A stretch of 64,000 bases of DNA from Bettongia penicillata ogilbyi (lineage: Eukaryota > Chordata > Mammalia > Diprotodontia > Potoroidae): positions 4,108,273-4,172,272 of the forward strand of contig JAJHZJ010000419.1 of the NCBI GenBank assembly GCA_023548195.1, in the 5' to 3' direction. Shown here piece by piece: positions 1 to 11,706 of this stretch (position 1 is the first letter of the stretch; every line of letters begins with the position of its first letter). Made by a program: the position numbers and the translations under genes. The notes below the pieces were generated by a model. The model did not search any database. It had not been told where the DNA came from and saw only the letters and a program-made list of their open reading frames with translations.

Positions 1-359
1 TCTAGAATGTTTATAGCCTTGTGGTGGAAGACTATTGTGCTCTAAATATGATGAACTCAATGATTTTAGGAAAAAATAGAATAAATAAATGAAATAATAA
101 ATAAAATACCAAAAAATGACAAAAACATGCAAAGACTTGTGTGAAGTAAAGAAAAGCAAATTGGCAGAACCAAGAGAATATCGTATATAGTAACACTAAT
201 ATTGTTTTAAAAACAGCTTTGAGCAAATAAGTTATTTTGATCATTATAAATATCCAAATTAACTATAAAGGACATTCAAAGAATGACACTATCTGCATCT
301 AGAGAAATAACTGATAAATAGAAGTTTGTATAGAATAACTATATATACATACATATATA

Positions 360-387
360 TATGTGTGTGTATGCATACACACACATA
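360..387. repeat. Perfect 28-bp palindrome in alternating purine-pyrimidine DNA
   Basis: A run of GT repeats meets its exact reverse complement around the centre 'tatgcata', giving a perfect palindrome flanked by TA/CA-rich simple sequence (about 340-400). It could extrude as a cruciform. It is most simply a by-product of (GT)n and (CA)n microsatellite evolution; no regulatory role is visible. Confidence 0.8.
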
Positions 388-527
388 CATACTTAGATAC
401 TTATTTATGTCTAATGGTAGCCATCAATAGGGTGGGAGTGGAAGGAGAGAAGATAAAAAGAAATTTACATGATTATTTGTTTTGTGTTTGAAAGTAACAG
501 CAAGTTATACATAATAGATTTAGAGTT

Positions 528-528
<1 letters not shown>

Positions 529-577
<49 letters not shown>

Positions 578-635
578 ATCTATCTATCTATGTATCTATC
601 TAATCTTATCTATGTAACTATCTTATCTATCTATA
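529..635. repeat. (TCTA)n microsatellite
   Basis: Tandem tetranucleotide repeat, nearly pure to about 577 and then interrupted by variants such as 'tgta' and 'ctta'. The length suggests it is likely polymorphic. Confidence 0.95.
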
Positions 636-642
636 GATGTGT

Positions 643-1045
643 GGAGATATATCCACATCTACATAAAAAGACAGGCTAGACAAGGGAATTCCTAATTTTT
701 TTATTTTTTAACTACAAATACTTTTGGATGTCTGCTCAAGTCTCTTGGACTCCTCAAAATAATGTTTTAGTGTATAAAACTAAACATGTGGGGTTAAATA
801 GAAATCCAATTATCAAAAATAAGTTTACATGCCTCAAGTTAAGAACTCCTGGCATAGACCATTAGATTAAAACTAACTGTCTACATGGACAGTTCAATTC
901 ATCAGTTCAATCTATGCATTATTTGACTTGAAAAGCCCATTTTCCCCCAAGAAGATACCTCTTTCCCTTAACTATTACCGTTAATAATGTGGAGTATAGC
1001 CTTAAGGAGTACCTATTTCTCTATGCTTCTGTAACACTTACATTC
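643..1045. other. Unassigned AT-rich stretch
   Basis: I recognise no coding frame, RNA gene or repeat family here. It is ordinary AT-rich non-coding sequence. Confidence 0.5.
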
Positions 1046-1054
1046 AATATTTAG

Positions 1055-1340
1055 TAACTGTAAATTCCATGAGGGCTGGGACAGTGTCTTATTTAAACTA
1101 TGTTGCCTAATACATTGCTTTGCAAAGAACAAGCACTTACTAGTTTTTGGTGAACTGCAATGAATGTCACCTAATTTGGCATTAAATATATCCTGTTTCA
1201 TATTCACTATTTTCTGCTCTGCTCCTGTCTTGTCAAATAGACCCTAACCTTCTTGTGATCAAGAACCAGATTTAATTCACCTGTACTCATTTTTCTGCAG
1301 ACACACAACAAATGTTTATTGAATTGATGAGCTGACTTGA
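1055..1340 (+). repeat. L2 3'-end fragments
   Basis: Two short stretches resemble the 3' end of the L2 LINE. The first contains 'ccatgagggctgggacagtg' and the second ends 'aaatgtttattgaattgatg', like the usual L2 terminus. Both are heavily diverged; the assignment is by remembered consensus only. Confidence 0.5.
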
Positions 1341-1344
1341 ACTA

Positions 1345-2455
1345 TGTTAATTCACTTGATGTATTCTATAAATATTAATCATAGAGAACCGACCAGATGT
1401 GCAGGCTCACCCAGTGACCAACATTACCACTTCTCCTGGTGGAAAGGGGAAAAACAAAGTAATAATAAGTGCTCCATGATGTGTCAGCACAGACTCTATG
1501 CAACATTATGAAAATCAAATATTGACTATGTTATTAGAAGAAATACTCTTAGGAAAGGGGTATTATCAAAACCTTAATTACCAGGTTACTTAGAAATCTC
1601 CAGAATGGTTCAGAGACAGATTATGAAATCAACCAACCCATTTGCATTCCAGAAACAGTCCTCAGGATTTGAAATAAGAGAGACAATTTTAAAAATCAAT
1701 AATATTTTTTCTTTGAGTATAGTCTAGATTAATGTTGTAGTCTTGAGTTTCCTCAGAGATAAATGGCAGAATAAGTTGAAATTGATGATTTCACTACTAC
1801 AATGATAAAGACATTGACAGGCAACATGACCTTAAGAAGAGAAGAAATGGAAATCAAAACAGTATTATTTTCTACAGAAGGAAAAAAGAATATATCCAAT
1901 CTGGATATTTGAAGATATTTTTTAAAAAATGTCTGATACTCCTCCAAGCTCTCATTGTTGCTATTCATACTAATCAAATGTCCACTTAAAAAAAAGAAGA
2001 AAAAAGGCACCAGGTAAGGCTCTTAAGTATTTGTCCAGCATTTTATAAAAATCACATTTTTAAAAAGCTGCCAACATGCTGAAAGGCAATTCATACAATT
2101 CTGGGAGAAATTTCTCTACTTTAGGACTGTATGTAAAGTTAATATTTAAAGAAATGGTTCAATTAGCCTACTCAGTCATCATGTAGAACTTAATTTAGGA
2201 TCCTTCTCTGAAAATGACAGTATGTCTATTCTAGTTGCATTTGCATGCTCCTTGTGCATTAAAAAGTTAAACAGCACATTAGATTTACTATTTCCATTAT
2301 TGTGAATAAATTATCTAGCTTCAAAAGGCATCAAAATGGTGTATTTTTGAAGTTTAATTGAAGTGCCTGCTAACTTTAGAAAGTCATGGTTTCAATTCAA
2401 ACATAAGGCCAAAATTACATAAGGCTATCTTTGTGTCTTTGGTGGGCTGCCATAT
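1345..2455. other. Unassigned sequence
   Basis: No gene or repeat is recognised. Short poly-A-rich runs occur near 1985-2005. The small open frames in this stretch have biased, low-complexity composition and are not credible genes. Confidence 0.5.
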
Positions 2456-2459
2456 GTAG

Positions 2460-3403
2460 ACCCTACTGTTTTAGAAAATCAATCATTTAATTTTTGTTGA
2501 TTTTAATTTTTTAAAATAAATTTAATTTTTTGGTTAAATTTTTAATTAAATTTTTACTGTTTTAAATTAGCAAACAATCACCACTCCATCCCACATCCTC
2601 CTACCTCATAGAAAAGTAAAAAGAAAACCCTTATAATGAACATGCATAACGTGACCAAAATAATATGTCTCAGTTTATACTAGAATCTACTTGCTTTGCT
2701 CAGGGTCATTTTATTTTTTCAAAGTTGTTTATCTTTATAATTGTTAATATAGAAATTGTTTTCCTAATTCTGATCACTGTTCTCTGCATCAGTTTATGTA
2801 AAGTCTTCCCAGGTTTCTCTGAAACTTATTCTTCACAATTTCTTAAGGCTCAGTAACATGCCAGTATATTCATATACCATAATTTGTTCTGCTTTTTTCT
2901 AACTGACAGGCCCCAGCTTAGCTTTCAATTATTTGCCAATGTAAAAGAAGAATTTTGTACTTATGAGAGTCCTTGACAATTTTCTTTGATCTCTTTGGAG
3001 TATAGAACTAGTAGTAGTATCAGCAGTAGGTCAACAGTTTAATAACTTTTTGGGCATATCTAAATTTCTTTCTATAATGGGTAGATCAGATCTACCAGCA
3101 CTGTATTCCTGAATTTCTGTAGTCACTGTAGCATTTGTAATTTTCTTTTATTTTAATTTTGCCAAACTGATGGCTATGAAGTGAAACATCAGAGTTCTTT
3201 TAATATTCATTTCTTTAATTATTAGTAATTTGGAGCATTTTTTTTCACATGGCTACTTACAGATTGAATTTCTTTCCCTAAAACTGCCTATTTTTATTCT
3301 TTGATAACTTACAAATTCAGAAGTAGTTCTTATTTTTATAAATGTGAATCAGTTTCCTATGTGTAAACCCAGGCAAATATGACAATTTGTTTTTTCTCTC
3401 TTA
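2460..3403 (-). mobile_element. Old L1 3' region, interrupted by a HAL1
   Basis: The plus strand reads like the reverse complement of the L1 3' region seen again at 6880-7115 and 26500-27060: phrases such as 'ctctgcatcagtttatgtaa' and 'gatctctttggagtatag' recur in the same order in all three. The copy is strongly diverged and carries no useful open frame. It stops at the target duplication of the HAL1 that follows, and minus-strand L1 sequence resumes at about 6443. Confidence 0.65.
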
Positions 3404-4229
3404 AAAAATTAGCCAACGGGGGGACAGACCAAGATGGTGGAGTAGAAGTACAGAGTAGAAGGATGGACCTACTCTAGCTCCCCCCCAATAGTCCATAAAA
3501 TACCTGTAAAAACTGACTCTAAACAAATTCCAGTACAACATAAGCCACAAAATGACAGAGTAAATGACAGAGTAAAAGAGATTTACAGCCCAAGACAACT
3601 TCAAAGGCTGATAGGAAAGGTCTATTACACCAGGTTCAGAGAAGAGCACAGCCTAGCCATGTGGGCACTGTAATGACAGGACAGGACTGGATCAGGCTTC
3701 AGGGAATAGAATCATGGGTAGCAGCTGTGGTTCCCAGATTTCTCAACCTACAAACACTAAAGAGAGCTTTAAAGGTCAGTAAGAAACCTCTCTCCCCTGG
3801 GTGAAAGGAGGGCATGGGTCCAGTCCAAGACCTACTTCCAGGGCTGTGGCAGTCACTGAGACAACATCCACCTTTGATGCTCTCTTTGAAGCCCTCAGCC
3901 TAAAGACCCTGGGGGAATCAAGTGGCTGATCTGAATTTCAGTCCTAAGTGACAATCCTGGGGTGAGGAGGAGTGCTGGCATGGTGGAACTGGTATTGAGG
4001 GTGGAGGGGGAACCCTACTAACAGATCCTGTGGGGAAAAGAGTGCTTGTGGTTGCTCACAGACAAGAGTGCAGGCCAAGACAGGAGTAAACTCCTCTCAC
4101 TTGATTATGCCATCTGGGAGAAACTGAGAACTTACAGGTCCCTAGAGTATACCCCCACTTGACAAATAACTCAAAAGTCAAATAACTGACTGGAAAAATG
4201 TCCAAAAAGGGAAAAAATTAAGACTATAG

Positions 4230-5285
4230 AAGGTTACTTTCTTGGTGAAAAGGTATTTTATTCCATTTTTTTCGGATGAGGAAGAACAAAGCTATCATCA
4301 GAAAAAGACATAAAAGTTGAGGCTTCTACATTCAAAACCTCCCTCAAAAAATATGCAATGGTCTGAGGTCGTGGAAGAGCTCAAAAAAGCTTTTGAAAAT
4401 CAAGTAAGAGAGATTGAGGAAAAATTGGGAAGAGAAATGAAAGCGATGTAAGAGAATCATGAAAAGTGGGTCAACAGCTTGCTAAAGGAGACCCAAAAAA
4501 TGCTGAAGAAAATAACACCTTTAAAAACAGACTAATCCAAATAGCAAAAGAGGTCCAAAAAGCCAATGAGGAGAAGAATGCTTGAACAAGTAAGTGGTTA
4601 AATGGAAAAGGACTTTCAAAATCTCACTGAAGAAAATAATTCTTTAAAAATGGGAATGGAACAGATAGAAGTTAATGATTTTATGAAAAACAAAGAAATT
4701 GTAAAACAAAATCAAAGGAATGAAAAAAATAGAATACAATGTGAAGTATCTCATTGAAAAAACAACTGACCTGGAAAATAGACCCAGAAGAGATAATCTA
4801 AAAATTACTAGTCTACTTGAAAAACCATGATAAAAAAAAAGACTAGACATAATATTCCAAAAAATTATCAAGGAAAACTGTCCAGATATTCTAGAACCAG
4901 AGGGCAAAACAGAAATGGGGAGAATTCACTGATCACCTCCTGAAAGAGATTCCCAAAGGAAAACTCCTAGGAATATTGTAGCCTAATTCCAGAGTTCCCA
5001 GGTCAAGGAGATATTACAAGCAGCCAGAAAGGAACAATTCAAGTATTGTGGAAATACAATCAGGATAACAAAGGATTTAGCAACTTCTGCACTAAGGGAT
5101 TGAAGGGCTTGGAATATGATCTTCCAGAGGTCAAAGGAGATAGAATTAAAACCAAAAATCCCCTACCCAGCAATACTGAGTATAATGTTTCAGGGGAAAA
5201 AATGGAATTTCAATGAAATAGAGGACTTCCAAGCATTCTTGTTGAAAAGACCAGAGCTGAATAGAAAATTTGACTTTCAAATATA
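4230..5285 (+). pseudogene. Degraded HAL1 ORF1 (L1 ORF1p-like)
   Basis: The sequence follows the ORF1 layout of the other HAL1 copies in the window: an acidic start, a Lys/Glu-rich coiled-coil stretch (about 4370-4720), then an RNA-binding region and C-terminal domain (about 4840-5190). Stop codons and frameshifts break it into short frames, for example the early stop in 'gcgatgtaagag' near 4443-4454. L1 ORF1p is an RNA-binding trimeric chaperone. This copy cannot make it. Confidence 0.75.
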
Positions 5286-5405
5286 AGAATCAAGAGAAGG
5301 ATGGAAAGGTAAGCAGGAAACAGAAGCCTTAAGGAACTCATTAAAGTTGAACTGTTTACATTTCTACATGGAAAACTCATGAGACCTTTTTACGGTAGTT
5401 AGAGG

Positions 5406-5408
<3 letters not shown>

Positions 5409-5491
<83 letters not shown>

Positions 5492-5590
5492 GTGAGTATG
5501 GGTATGTATGTGTATATTATAAATGTGTAGGTATGTATATGTACATAAGTATATGTATATATATATATGTCTATATGTGTATAGATAGAG
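5409..5590. repeat. (TA)n microsatellite passing into (GTAT)n
   Basis: A pure TA run of about 78 bases (5409-5486) is followed by degenerate GTAT/ATGT repeats to about 5590. It lies in the HAL1 3' region just after ORF1. The other two HAL1 copies lack a long TA run at this place, so it expanded after insertion. The tyrosine/isoleucine-rich frame across it is an artefact. Confidence 0.95.
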
Positions 5591-6442
5591 GGCACAGGGT
5601 GAGTTGAATATGAAGGGAGAATATCTTAAAAAATGAAGTTTCCTGTGGAATGGAATGTACTTGGAGTAAGAGAAAGGGAGAGGTAGGATGTAGCAAATTA
5701 TCTCACATAAAAGAGGGAAGAAAGAGCTTTTACAATGGAGAGGAAGAGGGGAGAGAGGAAAGGAAATAAGTGAGCCTTACTTTCATGGGATTTGGCTCCC
5801 ATGAGCCAAATACTCCATTGAATATGGAAATCTATTTTACCCTGCAGGAGAGCAAGAGGGAAGGGGATAGGAGAGGGAAGATAATAGAAGGCACAGAAAA
5901 TTGAGGAAAGCGACAATCAGAAGCAAATGCTATTGTAGGAGGACAGGTCAAGGGAGAGAATAGAATAAATGAAGGGCAAGATAGGACAGAGGGAAATGTG
6001 ATTAGTCTTTTTCAACATAACTATTATGGAAGTGCTTTGCATTGTTGCACATGTATGACCTATCCTGAATTGCTTGTTTTTTTTCAATGAAGGTAGGCAG
6101 GGAGGGAGGGAGAGAGTATGGAACTGAAAGCTTTAAGAATTAAAAAATAGAGAAAAAAGAGTTAAAAATTGTTTTAGTGTGCAGCCTCAAATTAAGGTAT
6201 ACAGGCAATGAAGCATAGAAATGTATTTTGCCCTACAGGAAAACAGAGGGGAAATTCCATGGAAGAAGAGTGGGTAAAAGAAAGGAAGATATACTAGAGG
6301 AAAGGGTGAATGGTATGCATGCTTTCCTGGGGTGAGGGTGAGGAGAGATGGGGAGAACATTTTGAATTCAAATTCTTGTGGAAGTGAATATTAAGAATGG
6401 AAAATAAATAAATTACATATAAAAAAAGAAAAAATAGCTAAT

Positions 6443-6785
6443 GGTTTATATATCTTATTGTATTTTCAAAAATATTTGATATTGTTTATTGATTTTCAAA
6501 TTTTTTCTTTGAGTTCTAGGATTTCTTTTTGTTTTTCAATGTGTTAATTTTCTAGGTTTTTATTTCATGCACAATTTTTCAGTTTCTTCTGTCTTTTATT
6601 AATGGAAGTTTTTACAGGTATAACATTTCCCCTATGGGCTACTTTGACCACATAAAATATTTTTTGACATAAATTGTCTCATTGTCATTGGATTTAATGA
6701 AATTAACTATATTTTAAGATTTGTTCTTTGACACACCCCATTCATTGTAATTGTTTGTTATTTAATTTGTTATTTTATGCATGTA
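6443..6785 (-). mobile_element. L1 ORF2 fragment, old
   Basis: This minus-strand stretch resumes L1 sequence after the HAL1. The part near 6610-6720 resembles the L1 ORF2 segment at about 30960-31100 in the window (same run of 'catt...ttgtctcattgt...tcatt' phrases). It may be the same L1 as 2460-3403 with an internal deletion, or a separate copy; divergence prevents a firm choice. Confidence 0.5.
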
Positions 6786-6789
6786 AATT

Positions 6790-8618
6790 CAGGCAAAATA
6801 TTTCCACATTAGCTATGTTTCAAAAATTTTAAAAAAAGAAGAAAAATAAGGTGAAAAAAATCATGCATTAATCTGAACTCCTAGCTTATCAATTCTATCT
6901 CTGGAAGTAGATAGCATTTTCCATCATGAGTCCTTTGGAATTATCTTGGATCATTGTCTTGATGGCAGCATCTAAATTTTTCGCATTTGATTATCATTAC
7001 AACATTGCTGTTGCTGTGCATAGTGTTCTCTTCGTTCTGCACACTTCACTTTGCATCAGTTCATTTAAGTTTCCTTGGGTTTTTCTGAAAACATATTGCT
7101 CAGACTATCTCACAGGACAACAGTGTTATTTTTTGTCCTTTACTTTCAAAGAGGACCAATACATCACACAGGGTGATGTCTTGATTTGTGAATAAATTGA
7201 GTTATACAAAGTCTTCAGCCTCACTCTCTCTTTCAGAGTTATCAAAGTCCAATGGCAAGAAAAAAACAATGAAGACTGGCAATGTGCAGCCATCACCCAG
7301 GATGTAGTGAACGACTTTGGTGTCTTTGATATCTGACCAAGTACTAAACACTCCACAGTACCTACTTCAGCCACCTTCATGGATGTTGAAACAAATTGTT
7401 TACATCTGGCCATTCCATCAGAGAAAATATTCACATGTTTGGGAATAGACACCCTCCTAGCTCACTGGATTTAAGGCTTATTGATTACCTTCAACTTGGT
7501 TTAGCCTGTCTGCTGAGATGGTTTACTAGAGTGTGGCTGCTGCACATGCTACAGTTTCTTGGAGCCAGTGGTAAGTGTTAGGTGAAGGTGGAAGTCAAAG
7601 CTGGATGAGCAACTTTGAAAAGTGCTTGGCAAGTTTTCACACCAGAGGTGCTAGTCCCCTCTGAACATCACAATCATACACCTCAACTTATTCAGTCAAT
7701 CTTTTATAGAAATCCCCTCAATTTATAATATTATTTTGTCATCACTAAAAGAGTAGCTACAAATAATTTTGTGTATATAAATCCTTTTCCTTTCTTTGAT
7801 CTCTTTAAGTTACTTGCCTAGGAGTGGTATGAAAACTGCCTGCATAAATTTTGTTGTACAAATTTTAAAAAATTTAATGTAATCACAGTTATCCATGTAA
7901 ACTCCCATGATCCTCTGTATCTCTCATTTGCTTATAAACTTTTCCCTTCTTCCTAGATCTGACTGGTAATTTTTTTTCCACACACGCAATTTGAATATGA
8001 TATCACTTTATGAAAAAATTATTTGCCCATTTTGATCATATATGGATTGAGATAGTGTTCTATGTCTAATTTCTGTCCGATTGTTTTCCAGTTTTCCAAG
8101 TACTTTTTGTCAGAGTTAGTTCTTACTTGAAAATCTTGATCTTTGGGTTTATGAAACACTAGATCACTATGATTACTGGGTTATCATTTACTTCTGTATT
8201 TTATACCTGGTATATTCCAATGATCAAATACTCTACTTCTTATCTAGTACCAGATTGTTCAGATGATTACTACTTTGTAATACAGCTTGAAATCTGCAAC
8301 TAATAGACTGCTTTCCATTATTTTTTGCTATGGATTCCCTTAATGTTCTTGAACTTTTGTTCTTCCACGTAAATTTTGTTATTATTTTTCTAGCTTTATA
8401 AAATAATTCTCTGGGCATTGAATTGGTGTGTTACTAAGTAAGTGAATTAATTTATGGAGAATATTGGTTTGGTTTACATAGTGAACAATTAAAGTTCCCC
8501 AACTATTTAGATTTGTCTTTATTTTTTATGAAACACATTTTGTAATTTTGTTCATGTAGTTCCTGAATCTACCTTGCCTGGTAAACTCTCAAGTATTTCA
8601 TATGTTCTGCAGCTATTT
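6790..8618 (-). mobile_element. L1 3' half, interrupted by an RTE-tailed element
   Basis: Minus-strand L1: 3' region at about 6790-7115 and 7665-7900, then the ORF2 C-terminal part to about 8618. Translated on the minus strand, 8233-8418 shows the conserved ORF2 segment with 'IITKFTWKNK'. The element is split at about 7118-7664 by another repeat and cut at 8618, where a HAL1 begins. ORF2 is broken. Confidence 0.75.
7118..7664 (-). mobile_element. About 550-bp RTE-tailed non-autonomous element
   Basis: The same repeat occurs at 17125-17640 (plus), 21693-21868 (plus, 5'-truncated) and 48835-49345 (minus). On the minus strand its 3' end reads 'ttggtcctctttgaaagtaa' and then 'aggacaaa', like the tail of the RTE-like LINE at 56208. 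It has no reverse transcriptase, so it is likely a passenger of that LINE. L1 sequence resumes at 7665 ('tcacaatcata'). Confidence 0.7.
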
Positions 8619-9540
8619 TCTTTATTTAATTTTTCAACCTTTATTTGTTTTTTTATTTTTAGTATTCAACATTCATTTCCACAAGATTTTGAGCTCCAAA
8701 TTTTCTCCCCATCTTTCCCCTCCCACCACCCCAAGACACCATATATTCTGATTACCCCTTCCCTCAATCTGCCCTCCCTTCTATCCCATCCCTCCCTTTC
8801 CTTATCCCCATCTTCTTTTTTTATAGGGCAAGATAGATTTCTATACCCCATTATCTGTATTTCTTATTTCCCAGTTGCATGCAAAAACAATTCTCAACAT
8901 TCGATCCTAGAACTGTGAGTTCCAAAATCTCTCCCTTCCTCCCTCCTATTCTTACTGAGAAGGCAGGCAATTCAATATAGGCCATACATGTGTAGTCATG
9001 CAAAAGACTTCCATGATAGTCATGCTGTGAAAGACTATATTTCCCTCCATCCTATCCTGCCCCCCATTTATTCTACTCTCTCTTTTGACCTTGTCCTTCC
9101 CCAAATGTGTTTACTTCTAATTACTCCCTCCTCCCATATATCCTCTCTTCTATCATCCCCACAAACACCTCACTTGTCCTGTTCTCCTTTACTTTCCTGT
9201 AATGCAAGATAGATTTCATACCAAATTAAGCACCTTAAGCAAAATGTGATGAGAGTAAGCTTCACTTTTCGCCTTTCATCTCCCTTCCTTTTGCCCTCCA
9301 TTGAAAACACTTTTTCTTGCTTCCGATAATTTGTCCCATTCAATTTCTCCCTTTCTCTTCCCATTTCTCTCTTACCCTTAATTTTATTTTTTTAGATATC
9401 ATCACTTTCTATTCAACTTACCCTGTGCCTTCTGTCTATATATATGCATATAATCCCCTCCAGCTATCCAAATACTGAGAAAAATTTCAAGAATTACAAA
9501 TATTATCTTTCCATGTAGGAAAGTAAGCACTTCACCTTTA

Positions 9541-10618
9541 TTAAGTCCCTTATGATTTCTCTTTCTTATTTACCTTTTCATGCTTCTCTTGATTCTTGCA
9601 CTTGAAATTCAGATTTTCTATTCATCTCTGGTCTTTTCATCAAGAATGCTTGAAAGTCCTCTATTTCAATGATTGATCATTTTTTTCCCCTGAAGTATTA
9701 CACTCAGTTTTGATGGGTAGGTGATTCTTGGTTTTAATCCTAGTTTCTTTGACTTCTGAAATATCATTTTACAAGCCTTTTGATCCCTTAATATAAAATA
9801 ATAATATAAATAAAGCTGCTAGTTCTTGTGTTATCCTGATTGTATTTCCACAATACTCAAATTGTTTCTTTCTGACTGCTTATAATAATTTCTCCTTGAC
9901 CTGAGAACTCTGGAATTTGGCTACAATATTCCTAGGAGTTTTCCTTTTGGGATCTTTTAGGAGGTGATCGGTAGATTCTTTCAATATTTGTTTTACCCTC
10001 TGGTTCTAGAATATCAGGGTAGAAAGATGATGTCTAGGCTCTTTTTTTGATCATGGCTTTCAGGTAGTACCATAATTTTTTAATTGTTGCTCCTGGATCT
10101 ATTTTCCAGGTCAACTGTTTTTCCAATGAGATATTTCACATTGTCTTCTCTTGTTTCACTCTTTTGGTTTGGTTTTGTAATTCTTGGTTTCTCATAATGT
10201 CATAGGATTCCACCTGGTCCATTCTAATTTTTAAAGAACTATTTTCTTCAGAGAGCTTTTGAACCTCTTTTTCCATTTGGCCAATTCTGCTTTTTAAAGC
10301 ATTCTTCTCTGCATTGACTGTTTTGCCATTTGAGTTAGTCTATTTTTAAAGTTGTTATTTTCTTCAACATTTTTTTTTTGGTCTCCTTTAGCAGGGTGGT
10401 GACTCACTTTTCGTGATTTTCTTGCCTCCTTCTCCATTCTCTACCCAGTTTCTCTTCCACCTCTCTCACTTGATTTTCAAAATTCTTTTTGAGCTCTTCC
10501 ATGACCTGAGACCATTGTATATTGTTTTTGGAGGTTTTGGATTCCGAAACCTTGACTTTTATGTCTTCCTCTGAGAGTATGCATTGTTATTCTTCATCTG
10601 AAAGGATGGAAGAAAATA
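9541..10618 (-). pseudogene. HAL1 ORF1, second tandem copy (downstream unit)
   Basis: It matches the neighbouring unit 10619-11706 throughout: the plus-strand starts 'aagtcccttatgatttc' and 'aagtcccttatgacttc' mark the two unit ends, and the regions for coiled coil, RNA-binding and C-terminal domains follow in the same order. It is more decayed than the other unit, with a short AT-rich insertion near 9795-9810 and a deletion near 10020. No long frame remains. Confidence 0.8.
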
Positions 10619-11706
10619 AGTCCCTTATGACTTCGCTTTGCTGTTTACTTTTTCATGCTTCTTCTCATTCTTGTGTTTGAAAGTCAAGTTTTCTTTTCAG
10701 CTCTGGTCTTTTCATCAAGAATGCTTGAAAGTCCTTTATTTCATTGAAAGACAATTTTTTTTCTCCTGAAGTATTATACTCAGTTTTGCTGGGTAGGTGA
10801 TTCTTGGTTTGAGTCCTAGTTCCTTTGACTTCTGGAATATCCTATTACACGCCCTTCGATTCCTTAATGTAGAAGCTGCTAGATCTTGTGTTATCTTGAT
10901 TGCGTTTCCACAATACTGGAACCATTTCTTTCTAGGTGCTTGCAATATTTTCTCCTTGACCTGGGAATTCTGGAATTTGGCCACAATGTTCTTAGGAGTT
11001 TCTCTTTTTGGATCTCTTTCAGGTGGTGATTGATGGATTCCTTGAATACTTATTTTGCCCTCTGGTTGTAGAATATCAGGACAGTTTTCCTTGATAATTT
11101 CATGAAAGATGATGTCTAGGCTCTTTTTTTTGATCATGGCTTTCAGGTAGTCCCATAATTTTTAAATTGTCTCTCCTGGATCTATTTTCCAGGTCAATTT
11201 TCCAATGAGATATTTCACATTCTTTTCCATTTTTTCATTCTTTTGGTTTTGTTTTGTGATTTCTTGGTTTCTCAGAAAGTCATTAGACTCCATCTGTTCC
11301 ATTCTAATTTTGAGAGAACTATTCTCTTCAGTGAGCTTTTGAACCTAGTATTACATTTGACTAATTCTGTTTTTGAAAGCATTCTTCTCCTCATTGACTT
11401 TTGAACCTCTTTTGCCAATTGAGTGAGCCTATTTTTCAAGGTGTTATTTTCTTCAGCATTTTTTGGGGTCTCCTTTAGCAAGGTATTGACCCGTTTTTCA
11501 TGCTTTTCTTGCATCTCTCTTATTTCTCTTCCCAGTTTTTCCTCCACCTGTCTAACTTGATTTTCAAAATCCTTTTTGAGTTCTTCCATGATCTGAGCCC
11601 TTTGCATATTTATTTCAGATGTTTGGGATACAGAGGCCTTGCCTTCTATGTCTTTCCCTGATGGTAAGCATTGTTCTTCCTCATCAGAAAGGAAAGGAGG
11701 AAACAT
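10619..11706 (-). pseudogene. HAL1 ORF1, first tandem copy (upstream unit)
   Basis: Two long minus-strand frames survive. The N-terminal part (11272-11706) is Lys/Glu-rich with heptad-like spacing (coiled coil). The C-terminal part (10736-11137) carries the L1 ORF1p RNA-binding and C-terminal hallmarks 'DLAASTLRNRRA' and 'PRITYPAKL'. They are separated by a break between 11137 and 11272. L1 ORF1p is about 340 residues and binds element RNA as a trimer; this unit is near that length but frameshifted. Confidence 0.85.

Larger units (their letters stand above)
3417..6429 (+). mobile_element. HAL1 half-LINE, complete length, with target duplication
   Basis: About 3.0 kb. It begins with the L1-type 5' end ('gaccaagatggtggagtag', from about 3424), has a 5' untranslated region to about 4230, an ORF1-like region and a long purine-rich 3' untranslated region ending in 'aaataaataaattacat' and an A-rich tail. 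There is no ORF2: the 3' region follows ORF1 directly, which defines HAL1 elements. Flanks carry a near-matching target duplication, 'aaaaattagccaa' (3404-3416) and 'aaaaatagctaat' (6430-6442). It sits inside older minus-strand L1 sequence. HAL1 elements lack their own polymerase and are thought to use L1 proteins. Confidence 0.85.

Noticed and set aside
529..635. Direct-repeat array considered as a CRISPR-like array
   Set aside because: A simple TCTA microsatellite without spacers in a vertebrate genome.
5377..5595. Tyr-Ile-rich minus-strand frame
   Set aside because: Translation of the (TA)n and (GTAT)n microsatellite within the HAL1 3' region.
7126..7452. 108-codon minus-strand frame
   Set aside because: It is contained in a repeat present four times in the window, and the other copies do not keep the frame.
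8574..8918. 114-codon Pro/Ser/Phe-rich plus-strand frame
   Set aside because: Antisense of the purine-rich HAL1 3' region; the corresponding pyrimidine-rich strand gives similar frames at 31759-32069.
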